Source: CBDCPI01 sp965220245 (GTDB lineage: Bacteria > Chloroflexota > Dehalococcoidia > Lucifugimonadales > UBA3495). Taken from it: 64,000 nucleotides of DNA. The stretch covers positions 371,707-435,706 of the forward strand of contig CBDCPI010000006.1 in assembly GCA_965220245.1 (NCBI GenBank), in the 5' to 3' direction. The position numbers and the translations under genes were made by a program. This document shows, in pieces, positions 15,776-24,660 of this stretch (position 1 is the stretch's first letter; each line of letters opens with the position of its first letter). The notes beneath the pieces were generated by a model that saw only the letters and a program-made list of their open reading frames with translations, ran no database searches and was not told the DNA's origin.

Positions 15776-16804
15776 TCACAACTCGGTAATCAAGACCCAC
15801 ATGGGATGTTGTCCCACGGGGTACGTTTCCAAAGGTTCCAGCGCGCCGGTCTGGCCATCGATGGCATACGCGGCGAGGCGGCCCGACTCCAAGCCGGCGG
15901 CATAGAGGAATTTACCTTGGGGGTCAATGCTAAAGGCCCGGGGAACTGGCTCGGTGGACACTTGCCCAAGGGGTGTCAGGTGTCCGCTTGCCGGGTCCAC
16001 CGAGAAACCGGCGATGCTGTTATGGCCCCGGTTGGGGGCGTACAGGAATTCTCCCGAAGGGGTTATCTGAATCTGGGAGCAGGAGTTCCTGTCCGAGTAG
16101 CCCTCGGGCAGAGTGGAGACGGTCTGGAACTGGGACAGGGTGCCTTGGGCCGAGTCGAAGCTATAAGCGGTTACGCTGCAACCCTGTTCGTTTGAGGAAT
16201 AGACCACGTCGAGGTTGGGGTTAAAACAGATATGCCGCGGGCCCTCGGGTTCCTGGGGTGTAACCCGGGGCGGTGAATTGAGGGTAAGGCGGCCGGTGCT
16301 TTCGTCGAACCGGAACTGGAAAATGGCGTTGGGACCCTTTTGAGAGCCGTCGGCGATGTGGGGCACCAGCGCAAACTTGTTGGAGGGGTCGGTCATAATG
16401 AAGTGAGCGCCGATGTCCGTCTGTAGCCACTCCACCGGCGGGTCAACCAACTCGCCCCCGCTGCCGATGGCGTGGACCGCCGCCCTTTGCTGATAGTAGT
16501 AGGCGGACAGCAGATAATTCCCCTTTCGGTCAGTGGCGATGTGTACCGGATCGCCTTGAAGGGGGATGCTTCCGATTGGCGACAATCCCCCGGAACCGCG
16601 GTCAATACGAAAGCTGGCTAGTCCTAAGTCCTCCAGATTTCTTCGTCCGGAAAACAGGTATCTCCGCTCCGGGTCGACGGCCAAGGGAGCCGGGCGGTTG
16701 GTCTCGATAGAACCTGCTGCTTGCAAGTTGCCAGAAGCGGGGTCCATCTGGAAGATTGCGATCTTATCGTCGTTCTGCAGGGAAACGTACATGAAATAGG
16801 CCAT
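15776..16804 (-). CDS. lactonase-family beta-propeller (6-phosphogluconolactonase/YbhE-like)
   Basis: The 342-residue product repeats the seven-bladed propeller pattern (FMYVSLQNDDKIAIFQMDPASGNL, PRHICFNPNLDVVYSSNEQGCSV, SGEFLYAPNRGHNSIAGF, DPQGKFLYAAGLESGRLAAY). Family members hydrolyse lactones, such as 6-phosphogluconolactone, or act as muconate-type cycloisomerase relatives. It starts at ATG after gaggtaacgcc. It is 13 bases upstream of the GrdE-like gene on the same strand, so it is probably in the selenoprotein operon. A paralogue is at 37872. Confidence 0.85.
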   Translation of the reverse strand: MAYFMYVSLQNDDKIAIFQMDPASGNLQAAGSIETNRPAPLAVDPERRYLFSGRRNLEDLGLASFRIDRGSGGLSPIGSIPLQGDPVHIATDRKGNYLLSAYYYQQRAAVHAIGSGGELVDPPVEWLQTDIGAHFIMTDPSNKFALVPHIADGSQKGPNAIFQFRFDESTGRLTLNSPPRVTPQEPEGPRHICFNPNLDVVYSSNEQGCSVTAYSFDSAQGTLSQFQTVSTLPEGYSDRNSCSQIQITPSGEFLYAPNRGHNSIAGFSVDPASGHLTPLGQVSTEPVPRAFSIDPQGKFLYAAGLESGRLAAYAIDGQTGALEPLETYPVGQHPMWVLITEL

Positions 16805-16864
16805 GGCGTTACCTCACGGCGCCGCTTTAAGCGGGTATGAAAGACTAACTCAGATTTTGGCAGA

Positions 16865-17263
16865 TCAACGGTTGCGGGTATAGATTTTGTCCGGCGTCAC
16901 CGTCACTAGAATCCTGGGCTCCGCTTGCCACCTGGCAATGTACTCGTCGACCCGCTCCGGCTCCACGTATCGAGAGACGATCAACCGAGCGTCGTCCCAG
17001 AAGCCGGCGTCGGCAATGCTGGCCTGGCCTTGGATTACCACATAGTCCGAAGCCAAGGGTGCATCGTAGATGCACACCGACATTCTGCTGTCCCGTCTAA
17101 GGTTGAAGAATTTCAGCCTCTCTTTGGTGGTGATGAAGGTCAGCCGCTCTCCGTCATAGTAGTACCAGTTGGGGGTCAACTGGGGAGACCCGTCCCGGTT
17201 AATGGTCGCCATTACCGCGATTCTGGTCTCGGCCAGAAATTCGTTAAGTTCCGCTTGGTCCAA
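16865..17263 (-). CDS. PPOX-class F420/FMN-dependent oxidoreductase
   Basis: The 132-residue protein is a pyridoxamine-5'-phosphate-oxidase-like split barrel: AVMATINRDGSPQLTPNWYYYDGERLTFITTKERLKFFNLRRDSR spans positions about 16-60, and the pattern ATxxxDGxPxxxPxW is typical of F420-binding PPOX enzymes. It probably reduces or oxidises an organic substrate with deazaflavin F420 or FMN. The start is TTG (17263), after caggcaggttaag. It is 60 bases upstream of the lactonase gene and could belong to that operon. Confidence 0.82.
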   Translation of the reverse strand: MDQAELNEFLAETRIAVMATINRDGSPQLTPNWYYYDGERLTFITTKERLKFFNLRRDSRMSVCIYDAPLASDYVVIQGQASIADAGFWDDARLIVSRYVEPERVDEYIARWQAEPRILVTVTPDKIYTRNR

Positions 17264-17323
17264 CTTAACCTGCCTGCTATTGAATAGTCTCGGGTGAAAA
17301 GTAACCCTGGCGCTGTCCGGAAT

Positions 17324-18433
17324 TTATTTACAAGCGTCACGAATCGCTTGGGATATGGCGGTCAGGCGAGCGTTATTATTTTCATTGCCCCGGAAGCCGT
17401 TAGTGATGAAGCCCACCGCCAAGCCCGAATCCGGGTCGGCCCAGCCCACGGAAGTCCCGGCTCCGCCATGGCCGAAGGTGTTGTTAGGCTTATCGCCCGG
17501 CGAGCCCATCCGGTCGTCTTGCAAAGCCAGGCCCAAAGACCGGCGGGCGAACAGACCGCTAGAAGCATCGATGCCTTCCACCTGCAAGCCGGTTACTTCT
17601 TTCACGGTTTCGGGCTTGAGTATGTTCGCGCCGTTTAAGGAGCCGCCCCTTTCCAACATGGCGTAGAAGGTGGCTAGGTCTCGGGCCGAGGCGATGCCGC
17701 CGGCCCCGGGGACGACGCACGTATGCACCTCGGCGAGGTCAAAGACGCCAGCGTAGCCATTGGGGTCGGCATCGTCTTCCATCAAATGAATAGTCGAGAC
17801 CCGGCCTTCCAGGTCGGCAGGCAGGCCGACGTAAGTATCGCTCATTCCCACAGGACCGGTAAGCTCTTGGGCCAAGAATTCGTTGAAGGGCCGGCCGTCT
17901 ATCCGGCGCACCAGTTCGGCGATGACCCAACCGAAGTTGATCGGATGGTAAGCCATCACCTCGCCAGCGGGATAGATCGGTATGGCGTTTTCCATGGCCT
18001 TGACGACTTTATCCCAGTCGCTCCAATCGGTCCACGGCAGGTCCTTCGGCGTCTCCGGGAAACCACCCCGGTGGCTGAGGATGTGGCGTATGGTGACGCC
18101 CTCTTTCCCTTGGTTCCCGAATTCAGGCCAGTGGTTGACGACCGGGTCGTCCCAGGCCAGTTTACCGCGCTCCTGCAAAATGTAGAGACATGAGGCGGCG
18201 ATGGGCTTGGTAGAGGAAAACAACACGAACATGGTCTCGTCGGATACCGGGCGAGCCGTGGCCGAATCGGCGATACCGCCGTTCAGGTCCAGCACCAACA
18301 TGCCGTAACGGTAAACCGCAAGGCCGGCCCCGGGGTGCAGGCCGCTATCAATTTGATGCTGAAAAAGCTCTTCGACTTCCCGCAGTTTTTGACTGTCCAT
18401 GGATACAGCGTCGGGTGCAGTTAACGTTGCCAT
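17324..18433 (-). CDS. serine hydrolase, class C beta-lactamase/esterase EstB-like
   Basis: The 369-residue protein has the SxxK catalytic pair (S73-S-T-K76 in FVLFSSTKPIA), a family VIII esterase-type tyrosine motif (MAYHPINFGWVIAEL) and a C-terminal FGHGGAGTSVGWADPDSGL. It has no signal peptide. Such proteins hydrolyse esters or lactams inside the cell or at the membrane. The start is ATG after gaggtaag. It is transcribed with the same-strand cluster from 13 to 24 kb. A lactone or ester intermediate of the neighbouring pathway is a plausible substrate; true beta-lactam resistance is unlikely. Confidence 0.83.
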   Translation of the reverse strand: MATLTAPDAVSMDSQKLREVEELFQHQIDSGLHPGAGLAVYRYGMLVLDLNGGIADSATARPVSDETMFVLFSSTKPIAASCLYILQERGKLAWDDPVVNHWPEFGNQGKEGVTIRHILSHRGGFPETPKDLPWTDWSDWDKVVKAMENAIPIYPAGEVMAYHPINFGWVIAELVRRIDGRPFNEFLAQELTGPVGMSDTYVGLPADLEGRVSTIHLMEDDADPNGYAGVFDLAEVHTCVVPGAGGIASARDLATFYAMLERGGSLNGANILKPETVKEVTGLQVEGIDASSGLFARRSLGLALQDDRMGSPGDKPNNTFGHGGAGTSVGWADPDSGLAVGFITNGFRGNENNNARLTAISQAIRDACK

Positions 18434-18527
18434 TTTTTCTTACCTCGAATTTTTGTAGCTATTGGCGCTGGGAACCCGGTCGGTCAATTCTAACAAACGT
18501 GGCTTGAACGGTTGCTGCTGTTGGCCT

Positions 18528-19412
18528 CTAAGGCGCGGCCAGCCCTTGGTAGGTGTCGGGGCGGCGGTCGCGGAAGAACTGCCAAGTGGCTCGTACCTCT
18601 CGGATTTCGTCCAAGTCCAAGTCCGCAACGATCACCTCATCCCGGTCACGGGAGCCTTGGGCAATGATTTGTCCCTTGGGGTTGCAGAAGTAGCTCTTGC
18701 CATAGAACTCGCCGATGTTCCAGGGTTGCTCGTGCCCTACCCGGTTAATGGCGCCGACGAAGTAGCCGTTGGCCACCGCGTGGGCGGGTTGCTCCAACTC
18801 CCAGAGGTACTCCGATAGCCCCGCGACGGTGGCCGACGGATTGAATACGATCTCCGCGCCGTTGAGTCCCAGGGCCCGCGCGCCCTCGGGGAAGTGGCGA
18901 TCGTAGCAGATGTACACGCCGATGGCGCCGACGCCGGTGCTAAAGACCGGATACCCGCTGTTGCCCGGCCTGAAGTAGAATTTCTCCCAGAACCCGGGAG
19001 CCAAGTGGGGTATATGCGTCTTGCGGTACTTGCCCAAGTAAGAACCGTCGCGGTCCAACACCGCCGCCGTGTTGTAGAAAACCCCCGCCATCTCTTCTTC
19101 GTAAACGGGCACAACCATTGCCATGCTGTGTTTTCTCGCCAGTTCCTGCATCAGGCGGACTGTGGGGCCATCCGGCACCGGCTCCACCATAGCGTACCAG
19201 CGGCGGTCCTGCTCCGCGCAGAAGTAAGGCCCGTAGAAAAGCTCTTGAAGGCACAACACCTCGACCCCGTCACCGGCTGCTTGCTCGATGAGGGCCACGT
19301 GCTTGTCGAGCAGGTATTGCTTTAGCCGGTCCAACTCCTCGGGGGCTCCGTTGTTAGTCCAAGCCGGGCCCACACCGGCTTGGACTAACCCCGCACGGAC
19401 GGTCCTAGGCAT
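18528..19412 (-). CDS. carbon-nitrogen hydrolase, beta-ureidopropionase (N-carbamoyl-beta-alanine amidohydrolase)-like
   Basis: The 294-residue nitrilase-superfamily protein has the E57-K131-C169 triad (CLQELFYG, KYRKTHIPH, YICYDRHFPE). The motifs YFCAEQD, GFWEKFYFRPGN and VANGYFVGAINRVG are close to beta-ureidopropionases. That enzyme makes beta-alanine, CO2 and ammonia from N-carbamoyl-beta-alanine, the last step of reductive pyrimidine breakdown, which fits the dihydropyrimidinase gene at 20873 on the same strand. Other N-carbamoyl amino acids are possible substrates. Start ATG after gagaggtaac. Confidence 0.88.
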   Translation of the reverse strand: MPRTVRAGLVQAGVGPAWTNNGAPEELDRLKQYLLDKHVALIEQAAGDGVEVLCLQELFYGPYFCAEQDRRWYAMVEPVPDGPTVRLMQELARKHSMAMVVPVYEEEMAGVFYNTAAVLDRDGSYLGKYRKTHIPHLAPGFWEKFYFRPGNSGYPVFSTGVGAIGVYICYDRHFPEGARALGLNGAEIVFNPSATVAGLSEYLWELEQPAHAVANGYFVGAINRVGHEQPWNIGEFYGKSYFCNPKGQIIAQGSRDRDEVIVADLDLDEIREVRATWQFFRDRRPDTYQGLAAP

Positions 19413-19466
19413 GTTACCTCTCGCCGGGGCGGATCATCCGGGACCCCGGTCTTGGCTGGCGCGGTC

Positions 19467-20468
19467 TTATTTCGGACAAAAGACGTCGATAATCTCCCTG
19501 ATGTTGGGGGTCAAGGGACAAAGCACGGGGTAAGAGGCGCCAGCGTCCACGTACTCTTGCATCCGCTGCAAGCACATCTCCGGCGTGCCTGCGGCGCACA
19601 GCAGGTCGACAATATCGTCGCCAACCAAGGACATGGCGTCCTCGATGCCGCCCGCCCGGGGCGGCCACCCGCCAATGGTGTGGTGGATGTCTTGGATAAC
19701 CTGCTCGTCGACTCCGCTGGCCCTAGCGATGTGGGGTTGCTGTCCCATATACATGGTGACCGCGTAGCGAGCGGTGTTGCGAGCGGCTGCGGCATCGTCG
19801 GACATGGCTACGGCCATCATTTGAGGCATGTCGATTTCCTGGACCGTGCGGCCCGCCCTCTGGGCGCCCCTTTCGACCATCTGCAAGGACTTTCGGAGAT
19901 AGTCGACCGAGGTGAAGAAGTTGTGAAACACCCCGTCGCCAATCTCCCCGGCCAACTCCATCATCCTAGGGCCGGTAGCGCCGATGTAGACCGGCGCCGC
20001 TTTGGGGGTACGCGGAACCCCATCCCCCAAGTCTAGGCGCAAGTCGTTGACCTTGACTACCTCGCCTTCGTAGGTCACCGTTTCCAGGTCCAATAGGCGG
20101 CGCACCACGGTCACGTATTCGCGCATGGCAGCCAGGTGCTTACGGCGAAAGATTCCTTGGTTCGACGCCAAGGGCTCCCAGTAAGCGCCGATGCCCAGGA
20201 TTACCCGCTCCCCGGCAAGCTCGTGCAGCGTGGCCAAAGTCATCGCCATTAAAGCGGCGGTCCGCGTCCAGTTGTTGACCACCCCGGTTCCCAGCTTGAT
20301 TCGCTCGGTCTTGGCGGCGAAAGCGGCCAACGGGGTGATAGCGTCCCGTACCAAGCGGGTCTCGCACACCCACGCCGACTCAAATCCGCGCTGCTCGGCG
20401 TACCGGACCAACTCCACCTGTTCCACTAGGCCGGGCCGGTCGAGGAATATGAGGCCCACTCGGTCCAT
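19467..20468 (-). CDS. LLM-class (luciferase-like) F420-dependent oxidoreductase, Mer-like
   Basis: The 333-residue TIM-barrel protein shows LLM motifs (FESAWVCETRLVRDAITPLAAFAAKTERIKLGTGV in residues 29-63, then GERVILGIGAYW and YIGATGPRMMELAGEIGDG). It resembles methylene-tetrahydromethanopterin-reductase-like F420 enzymes. It lies between dihydropyrimidinase and beta-ureidopropionase genes on one strand, with gaps of 54 and 404 bases. Its reaction is unknown. It is not recognisably RutA, the LLM pyrimidine oxygenase. Start ATG after aggaag. Confidence 0.85.
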   Translation of the reverse strand: MDRVGLIFLDRPGLVEQVELVRYAEQRGFESAWVCETRLVRDAITPLAAFAAKTERIKLGTGVVNNWTRTAALMAMTLATLHELAGERVILGIGAYWEPLASNQGIFRRKHLAAMREYVTVVRRLLDLETVTYEGEVVKVNDLRLDLGDGVPRTPKAAPVYIGATGPRMMELAGEIGDGVFHNFFTSVDYLRKSLQMVERGAQRAGRTVQEIDMPQMMAVAMSDDAAAARNTARYAVTMYMGQQPHIARASGVDEQVIQDIHHTIGGWPPRAGGIEDAMSLVGDDIVDLLCAAGTPEMCLQRMQEYVDAGASYPVLCPLTPNIREIIDVFCPK

Positions 20469-20872
20469 CTTGGCTTCCTAGGTAATCGACTGGGGTAATC
20501 GACTGGCTGAGAGCTTGTGATTTAATCCGCTCATCCTGAGCGGAGCGACTGGAAGGAGCGCAGTCGAAGGATGGTTGTGCCAAGCTCTTCTTGCGTCCAT
20601 CCGATTCCTAAGTCTCTTGGAGTTTAGGGCTGGTGGCTTTAAGCTGCTTCTCCCGAGCCGGTCCTTCGACTGCGCTACACTCCGCTGTGCTCCGTTCCGC
20701 TTCGCTCAGGATGAGCGGTTTAATATGTCAAGCCATCAGAAATAACCGGATTTTTCACAAGCTCTGAGAATTTGTCCGGTGAACTCCGTTGCCCTTTTCC
20801 CGTGAATTCATGCCATCCCAGGCGAGATATGTACTGGTGAAAGTGCGGGCCTCTGGTTCGAGGAGGGCCCGG
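20469..20872. repeat. intergenic region with paired family C (GCTCAGGATGAGC) palindromic repeats
   Basis: At about 20521-20574 and 20661-20725 there are two facing copies of a repeat built from ccttcgactgcgct and ctcatcctgagcgg. Outer sequences agcttgtgatttaa (left) and tttaatatgtcaagc plus cacaagctct (right) are also roughly inverted, giving a composite palindromic unit of about 250 bases. A short tandem duplication, taatcgactgg, occurs near 20482-20506. No gene is supported here. Confidence 0.7.
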
Positions 20873-22246
20873 CTATAACGCGCTCCGCTTCAGGAACCTG
20901 CCGCTGCCGGTAGCGCCGGTGTATTCGCCGTTTTCAACGACCACTTGGCCGTTGGCAATCACCACCTGAGGAGCTCCTTTAACCCGCATCCCTTCGTAGA
21001 GATTATAGTCGACGTTCATGTGGTGGGTCCGGGCACTGATTACGGTCTCTTCGTCAGGATCAATGATCACTATGTCGGCGTCGCTGCCCACGGCAATGGT
21101 CCCCTTGCGGGGGAAAAGCCCGAACAGCTTGGCCGGAGCAGTGGAGAAAAGTTCTACCAAGCGGTTCATGCTGAGGAGGCCGGTAGCAACGCCCTTGGTG
21201 TAGAGCAGGCTGAGCCGGTTTTCGATCCCCGGGCCGCCGTTGGGTATTTTGGAAAAGTCCCCTTGGCCGAGGGTTTTCTGGTCGCTGAACCGGAAGGCGC
21301 AGTGGTCGGTGGACACCACCTGAAGGTCGTTGCGGCGGAGCCCGTTCCAAAGCTCGGTCTGGTGCCAGTTGTCCCGTAAAGGCGGAGTGAGTACGTATTT
21401 GGCGCCCTCAAACCCTTCCTGATCGTACATGGTGTTGTCCAGCGTCAGGTAATGGGGGCAAGTCTCGGCATAGACGTACCTCTGCCGGGCGCGGGCGGCT
21501 TGGACTTCTTGCAGGGCCTCGGCACAACTCAGATGCACGAAGTAGACCGGGGCCCCGGCTACTTCCGCCATGCGGATTGCCCGGTGGGTAGCTTCGGCCT
21601 CGGTGGTGGGCGGCCGGGTGGAGGCGTGGAACTTGGGCGCGGTGTTGCCTTGGGCCAAGGCCGCTTTAACTAGGACGTCGATCATGTGCCCGTGCTCGGC
21701 GTGGAGGCAGACGAAGGCCCCATTGTCGGCGGCCCGGACCATGGCCCTAAAGATAGTATTGTCGTCGACCATCACGGCACCGGGGTAGGCCATGAACATC
21801 TTGAAGCTGGTCACCCCTTGCGCGACCATGTCGTCCATCTCGGATATGCGGGTCTCCGGCAGGTCCAGGATGATCATGTGAAAGCCGTAGTCTATCGTGG
21901 CTTTGCCCTCGGCTTTTTGGTGCCACTGTTCCAAGGACTGGGATAGCGAGTGCCCCCGCTGCTGTACCGCAAAATCGACGATGCTGGTGGTGCCGCCAAA
22001 GGCGGCCGCCACGGTGCCGGTGAGAAAGTCATCGGAGGAAACGGTGCCGCCGAAAGGAAAGTCCAAATGGGTGTGGGGGTCGATTCCACCCGGAATTACG
22101 AACTTGCCGGTGGCGTCGACGGTCTTGTCCGCTTGGGCCGCCAAGTCGATGCCGATGGTGCGGATTTTACCGTCCTCCGCGAAGATGTCCGCCACGTAAT
22201 CATCGACAGCGGTGACGATGCGGCCGTTCTTGATTAAGATGCTCAA
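20873..22246 (-). CDS. dihydropyrimidinase (D-hydantoinase family)
   Basis: The 457-residue cyclic amidohydrolase has the metal motif HTH (58-60) in GGIDPHTHLDFPFGG, the carboxylated lysine K149 in TSFKMFMAYPG, metal ligands in CLHAEHGHMI and FVHLSCAEAL, and the aspartate in VVSTDHCAF. The length is normal. It opens dihydrouracil or dihydrothymine to the N-carbamoyl beta-amino acid, which the beta-ureidopropionase at 18528 would then cleave. Dihydropyrimidine dehydrogenase is not in the window. The start is TTG, supported by gggaggg upstream. A hydantoinase role in amino-acid salvage is the main alternative. Confidence 0.9.
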   Translation of the reverse strand: MSILIKNGRIVTAVDDYVADIFAEDGKIRTIGIDLAAQADKTVDATGKFVIPGGIDPHTHLDFPFGGTVSSDDFLTGTVAAAFGGTTSIVDFAVQQRGHSLSQSLEQWHQKAEGKATIDYGFHMIILDLPETRISEMDDMVAQGVTSFKMFMAYPGAVMVDDNTIFRAMVRAADNGAFVCLHAEHGHMIDVLVKAALAQGNTAPKFHASTRPPTTEAEATHRAIRMAEVAGAPVYFVHLSCAEALQEVQAARARQRYVYAETCPHYLTLDNTMYDQEGFEGAKYVLTPPLRDNWHQTELWNGLRRNDLQVVSTDHCAFRFSDQKTLGQGDFSKIPNGGPGIENRLSLLYTKGVATGLLSMNRLVELFSTAPAKLFGLFPRKGTIAVGSDADIVIIDPDEETVISARTHHMNVDYNLYEGMRVKGAPQVVIANGQVVVENGEYTGATGSGRFLKRSAL

Positions 22247-22316
22247 CTCGGTCCCTCCCGAGGATGTTTAACACTTGGCTTGCAGAGCAAAGGAGAAGCG
22301 GCTTTGCAAACCCCCT

Positions 22317-23585
22317 CTATAGGTCGCTCCACGTCTCGGCGTCCATCATCTGGGCCCAGCGGCGGTAGAACGCCCGGTGGTTACTCTCGCTGATCCTGAA
22401 GTCGCTGGCCCAAGCGCTTAGTTCTTGGTCAAAACCCTCGTGGCCCAGGCCCATCTGCATATTTAGCGGGTGCCGCCTTCCTACGACGCCGCGGCCCGCT
22501 TTGGTGCACTCTTGCCAGTTGTCCATGTCGTCTTGTTCAAAGGTGCCCGAGGGGCTAAACCCGCGGATGCCGCACAACCTGAAGGCTTCCCTGATTTCCG
22601 GGGGAGCGGCTTTGTCCACGTAGACCCAGGACCAGACCTCTATCTGCTCGGGCCCTTTGGGACGCCAGACCCGGAAGGTGTGGGAGGTGGCCCTCAGGAA
22701 CGAGAAGTTGGGGAAAACGGTGCCCACGATGGGATTGATGCGGTTTCGCCGGGGGCCCAAGCGCTTTTCAACCTCCGGCAAGATCGATTCCTCGTAGGCC
22801 ATGATTTCCGCAGAGGGAACGTCTGCCGAGTCGCCGCCCGCCAGTGTAATCAAGCAATGGCCGTTGCCCGGTGAGACCAGGCTCCCACCCCAAGTCCTCC
22901 GGACGCTGGGGCCGGGACTGAACCCGGTCTGAATCGCCGAGTTGTGGCTCCAAGGGGCGTGGTAAGAGTCGCCGGCGAAATTCTCCGCCGGCAGTTTCCA
23001 ATTGCAGGGGACCACCCACTTGTTGATGCCGCCAATGACCTCAATGCCGCCCTCGCGGCGGTCGAAGAAGTTGTCCAGATACCAGGTCATCTCACCCAGG
23101 TAGTCCAAGAGGGGTGGGGCGGTGGCATCGAAAGTCGCAAATATCAGGCCTTTGTAGCTGTCTATTTGGGCCACCGGCACCAGACCCCATTTATTGGGTT
23201 CCAGCTCGTTGTAATAGGCGTCGTGCAAGTTTGGCACGGCTTGCAAGGCGCCATCGTTGTTGTAGGCCCAACCGTGATAGGCGCAGATAAAAGCGGCCGC
23301 GTTACCGGAGTCTGCCCGGCACAGACGGTTGCCCCGGTGGCGGCAGATATTCAAGAAGGCGTTAATTTTGCCTTGGCTATTCCGCACCACGATCACCGGG
23401 TCTTCCCCCATGTAGGTGGTGAAGAAGTCTCCCGGACTGGGCAACTGGCTCTCGTGACACAAAAATAGCCAGCACCGGGCAAAGATCTTTTCCAGTTCCT
23501 GTTCATAAATGTCGGGCTCGATGTATATACGCCCGCTTACCAAGCCTTGGTCCGGGTTTACCAGTTGCTGAGTCATAGTAGCCAT
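22317..23585 (-). CDS. Rieske-type ring-hydroxylating oxygenase, alpha subunit (second copy)
   Basis: The 422-residue protein has a Rieske site (CRHRGNRL and CAYHGWAYNN) and a mononuclear iron site (ENFAGDSYHAPWSHNS with acidic EQDDMDNW). The start is the ATG at 23585 (MATMTQQ), preferred over one ten codons upstream because gggagccc lies before it. It is related to the 7216 gene (shared IYEQELEKIFARCWLFLCHES pattern) but has no beta subunit beside it. It is followed on the same strand by dihydropyrimidinase and preceded by a keto-pentenoate hydratase, so it may start an oxygenative ring-breakdown unit. Confidence 0.9.
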   Translation of the reverse strand: MATMTQQLVNPDQGLVSGRIYIEPDIYEQELEKIFARCWLFLCHESQLPSPGDFFTTYMGEDPVIVVRNSQGKINAFLNICRHRGNRLCRADSGNAAAFICAYHGWAYNNDGALQAVPNLHDAYYNELEPNKWGLVPVAQIDSYKGLIFATFDATAPPLLDYLGEMTWYLDNFFDRREGGIEVIGGINKWVVPCNWKLPAENFAGDSYHAPWSHNSAIQTGFSPGPSVRRTWGGSLVSPGNGHCLITLAGGDSADVPSAEIMAYEESILPEVEKRLGPRRNRINPIVGTVFPNFSFLRATSHTFRVWRPKGPEQIEVWSWVYVDKAAPPEIREAFRLCGIRGFSPSGTFEQDDMDNWQECTKAGRGVVGRRHPLNMQMGLGHEGFDQELSAWASDFRISESNHRAFYRRWAQMMDAETWSDL

Positions 23586-23607
23586 GATGGGCTCCCTTTC
23601 AAAAAAA

Positions 23608-24387
23608 TTAAACAAAGCGGGCTCCGACGGCCCCCAGGCGGGTGTAGGTCACTTTAACGTGGTCACCCGGCTTGATCTTGACCGGCGTTACGATAGAGCC
23701 GGAGATAACAATCTCGCCAGCCTTAAGGTAATCGTCGAACTCCGCCAGCTTGTTGGCCAGCCACACGATGGGATTTATCGGGTTTCCCATTACCTCGGAC
23801 CCGGTGCCGCTGCCGTGGTGCTCCCCATTGTAGTCGACGGTCACACCTTCGAATTGAAGGTCCAAGGTGTCGAGAGGGTTCAGCCGCGACCCCACCACAA
23901 CGCCACCGTGCAGCGCATTGTGGGCGATGACGTCGACGGCCTGAATCCCCGGGGTTTGCACTTTCAAGTCGACCAACTCGATGGCCGGTAGCACGGCCTC
24001 GGTGGCGCGGATTACGTGTACCGGAGTAACCCCCGGCCCTTTTAGGTCCTCTCCGAATAGGAACGCGATTTCCGCTTCAGCGTGGGGCTCAGCCAAGTCT
24101 CCCACCGGGACATCCGAATCGTTGGGATAAACGCCTTGGTCCAAGATGTGGCCGTAGCAGGGTTCGTTTACCCCGAGATGACTCCTGGCGGCGGCAGTGG
24201 TCAAGGCTACCTTGTGCCCCGAGATGGTCTCCCCTTGCTCCAATAGCCCGGCAATCAAACGGTACTGGACCCGGTAGGCGTCGCCCTCTCTAAGCGCCGG
24301 GTTGGCAAACGGCGCGGCGGCCACTCCCGTGCGGTGGCTGCGTAATACCAGTTCAAGAGTTTCATCCAAATTTTGGCCAGAAGACAT
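23608..24387 (-). CDS. 2-keto-4-pentenoate hydratase/2-oxohepta-3-ene-1,7-dioate hydratase family
   Basis: The 259-residue protein belongs to the fumarylacetoacetase/MhpD fold: ISGHKVALTTAAARSHLGVNEPCYGHILDQGVY, a metal site in EPHAEAEIAFLFGEDL, and ELVDLKVQTPGIQAVDVIAHNALHGGVVVG, ending in ISGSIVTPVKIKPGDHVKV. These enzymes hydrate 2-hydroxy-dienoates produced by C-C hydrolases, so this gene and the hydrolase at 6193 would be consecutive steps in aromatic meta-cleavage. It is 22 bases upstream of the second Rieske gene. Start ATG after gagggag. Confidence 0.88.
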   Translation of the reverse strand: MSSGQNLDETLELVLRSHRTGVAAAPFANPALREGDAYRVQYRLIAGLLEQGETISGHKVALTTAAARSHLGVNEPCYGHILDQGVYPNDSDVPVGDLAEPHAEAEIAFLFGEDLKGPGVTPVHVIRATEAVLPAIELVDLKVQTPGIQAVDVIAHNALHGGVVVGSRLNPLDTLDLQFEGVTVDYNGEHHGSGTGSEVMGNPINPIVWLANKLAEFDDYLKAGEIVISGSIVTPVKIKPGDHVKVTYTRLGAVGARFV

Positions 24388-24446
24388 GGCTCCCTCGCTT
24401 GTCTCCTCTGGTGGTTGTCAACCTGTTGCCCGGCTCCTTCGGAGGA

Positions 24447-24653
24447 TTACCCGGCCCGGACTATCTGGACCACCAAGGCGGCGATGATGCCGCCGCCGAT
24501 GGCCCAAGTCGCCAGAAACAGCCAGTCTATCCTGGCGCGGATTTCCGCGAAGCCGGTATCTAACCGGCGGCTGAGCTCCTGAATGGCGATGGACTGCTGG
24601 GCTACCTGTCCTTCCAGCCGCCCTAGCCGGGAATCGTCGGTGTCTGTGGCCAT
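24447..24653 (-). CDS. small coiled-coil protein with a C-terminal membrane helix (68 aa)
   Basis: Residues 8-43 form a likely coiled coil (RLGRLEGQVAQQSIAIQEL, RRLDTGFAEIRARID) and 44-66 one membrane span (LFLATWAIGGGIIAALVVQIV). The shape resembles hemolysin XhlA-like or membrane-scaffold small proteins. It begins seven bases after the stop of the LLM gene at 24661, with a weak ribosome-binding site, so it may be translationally coupled. No function is assigned. Confidence 0.6.
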   Translation of the reverse strand: MATDTDDSRLGRLEGQVAQQSIAIQELSRRLDTGFAEIRARIDWLFLATWAIGGGIIAALVVQIVRAG

Positions 24654-24660
24654 ATAGAGG

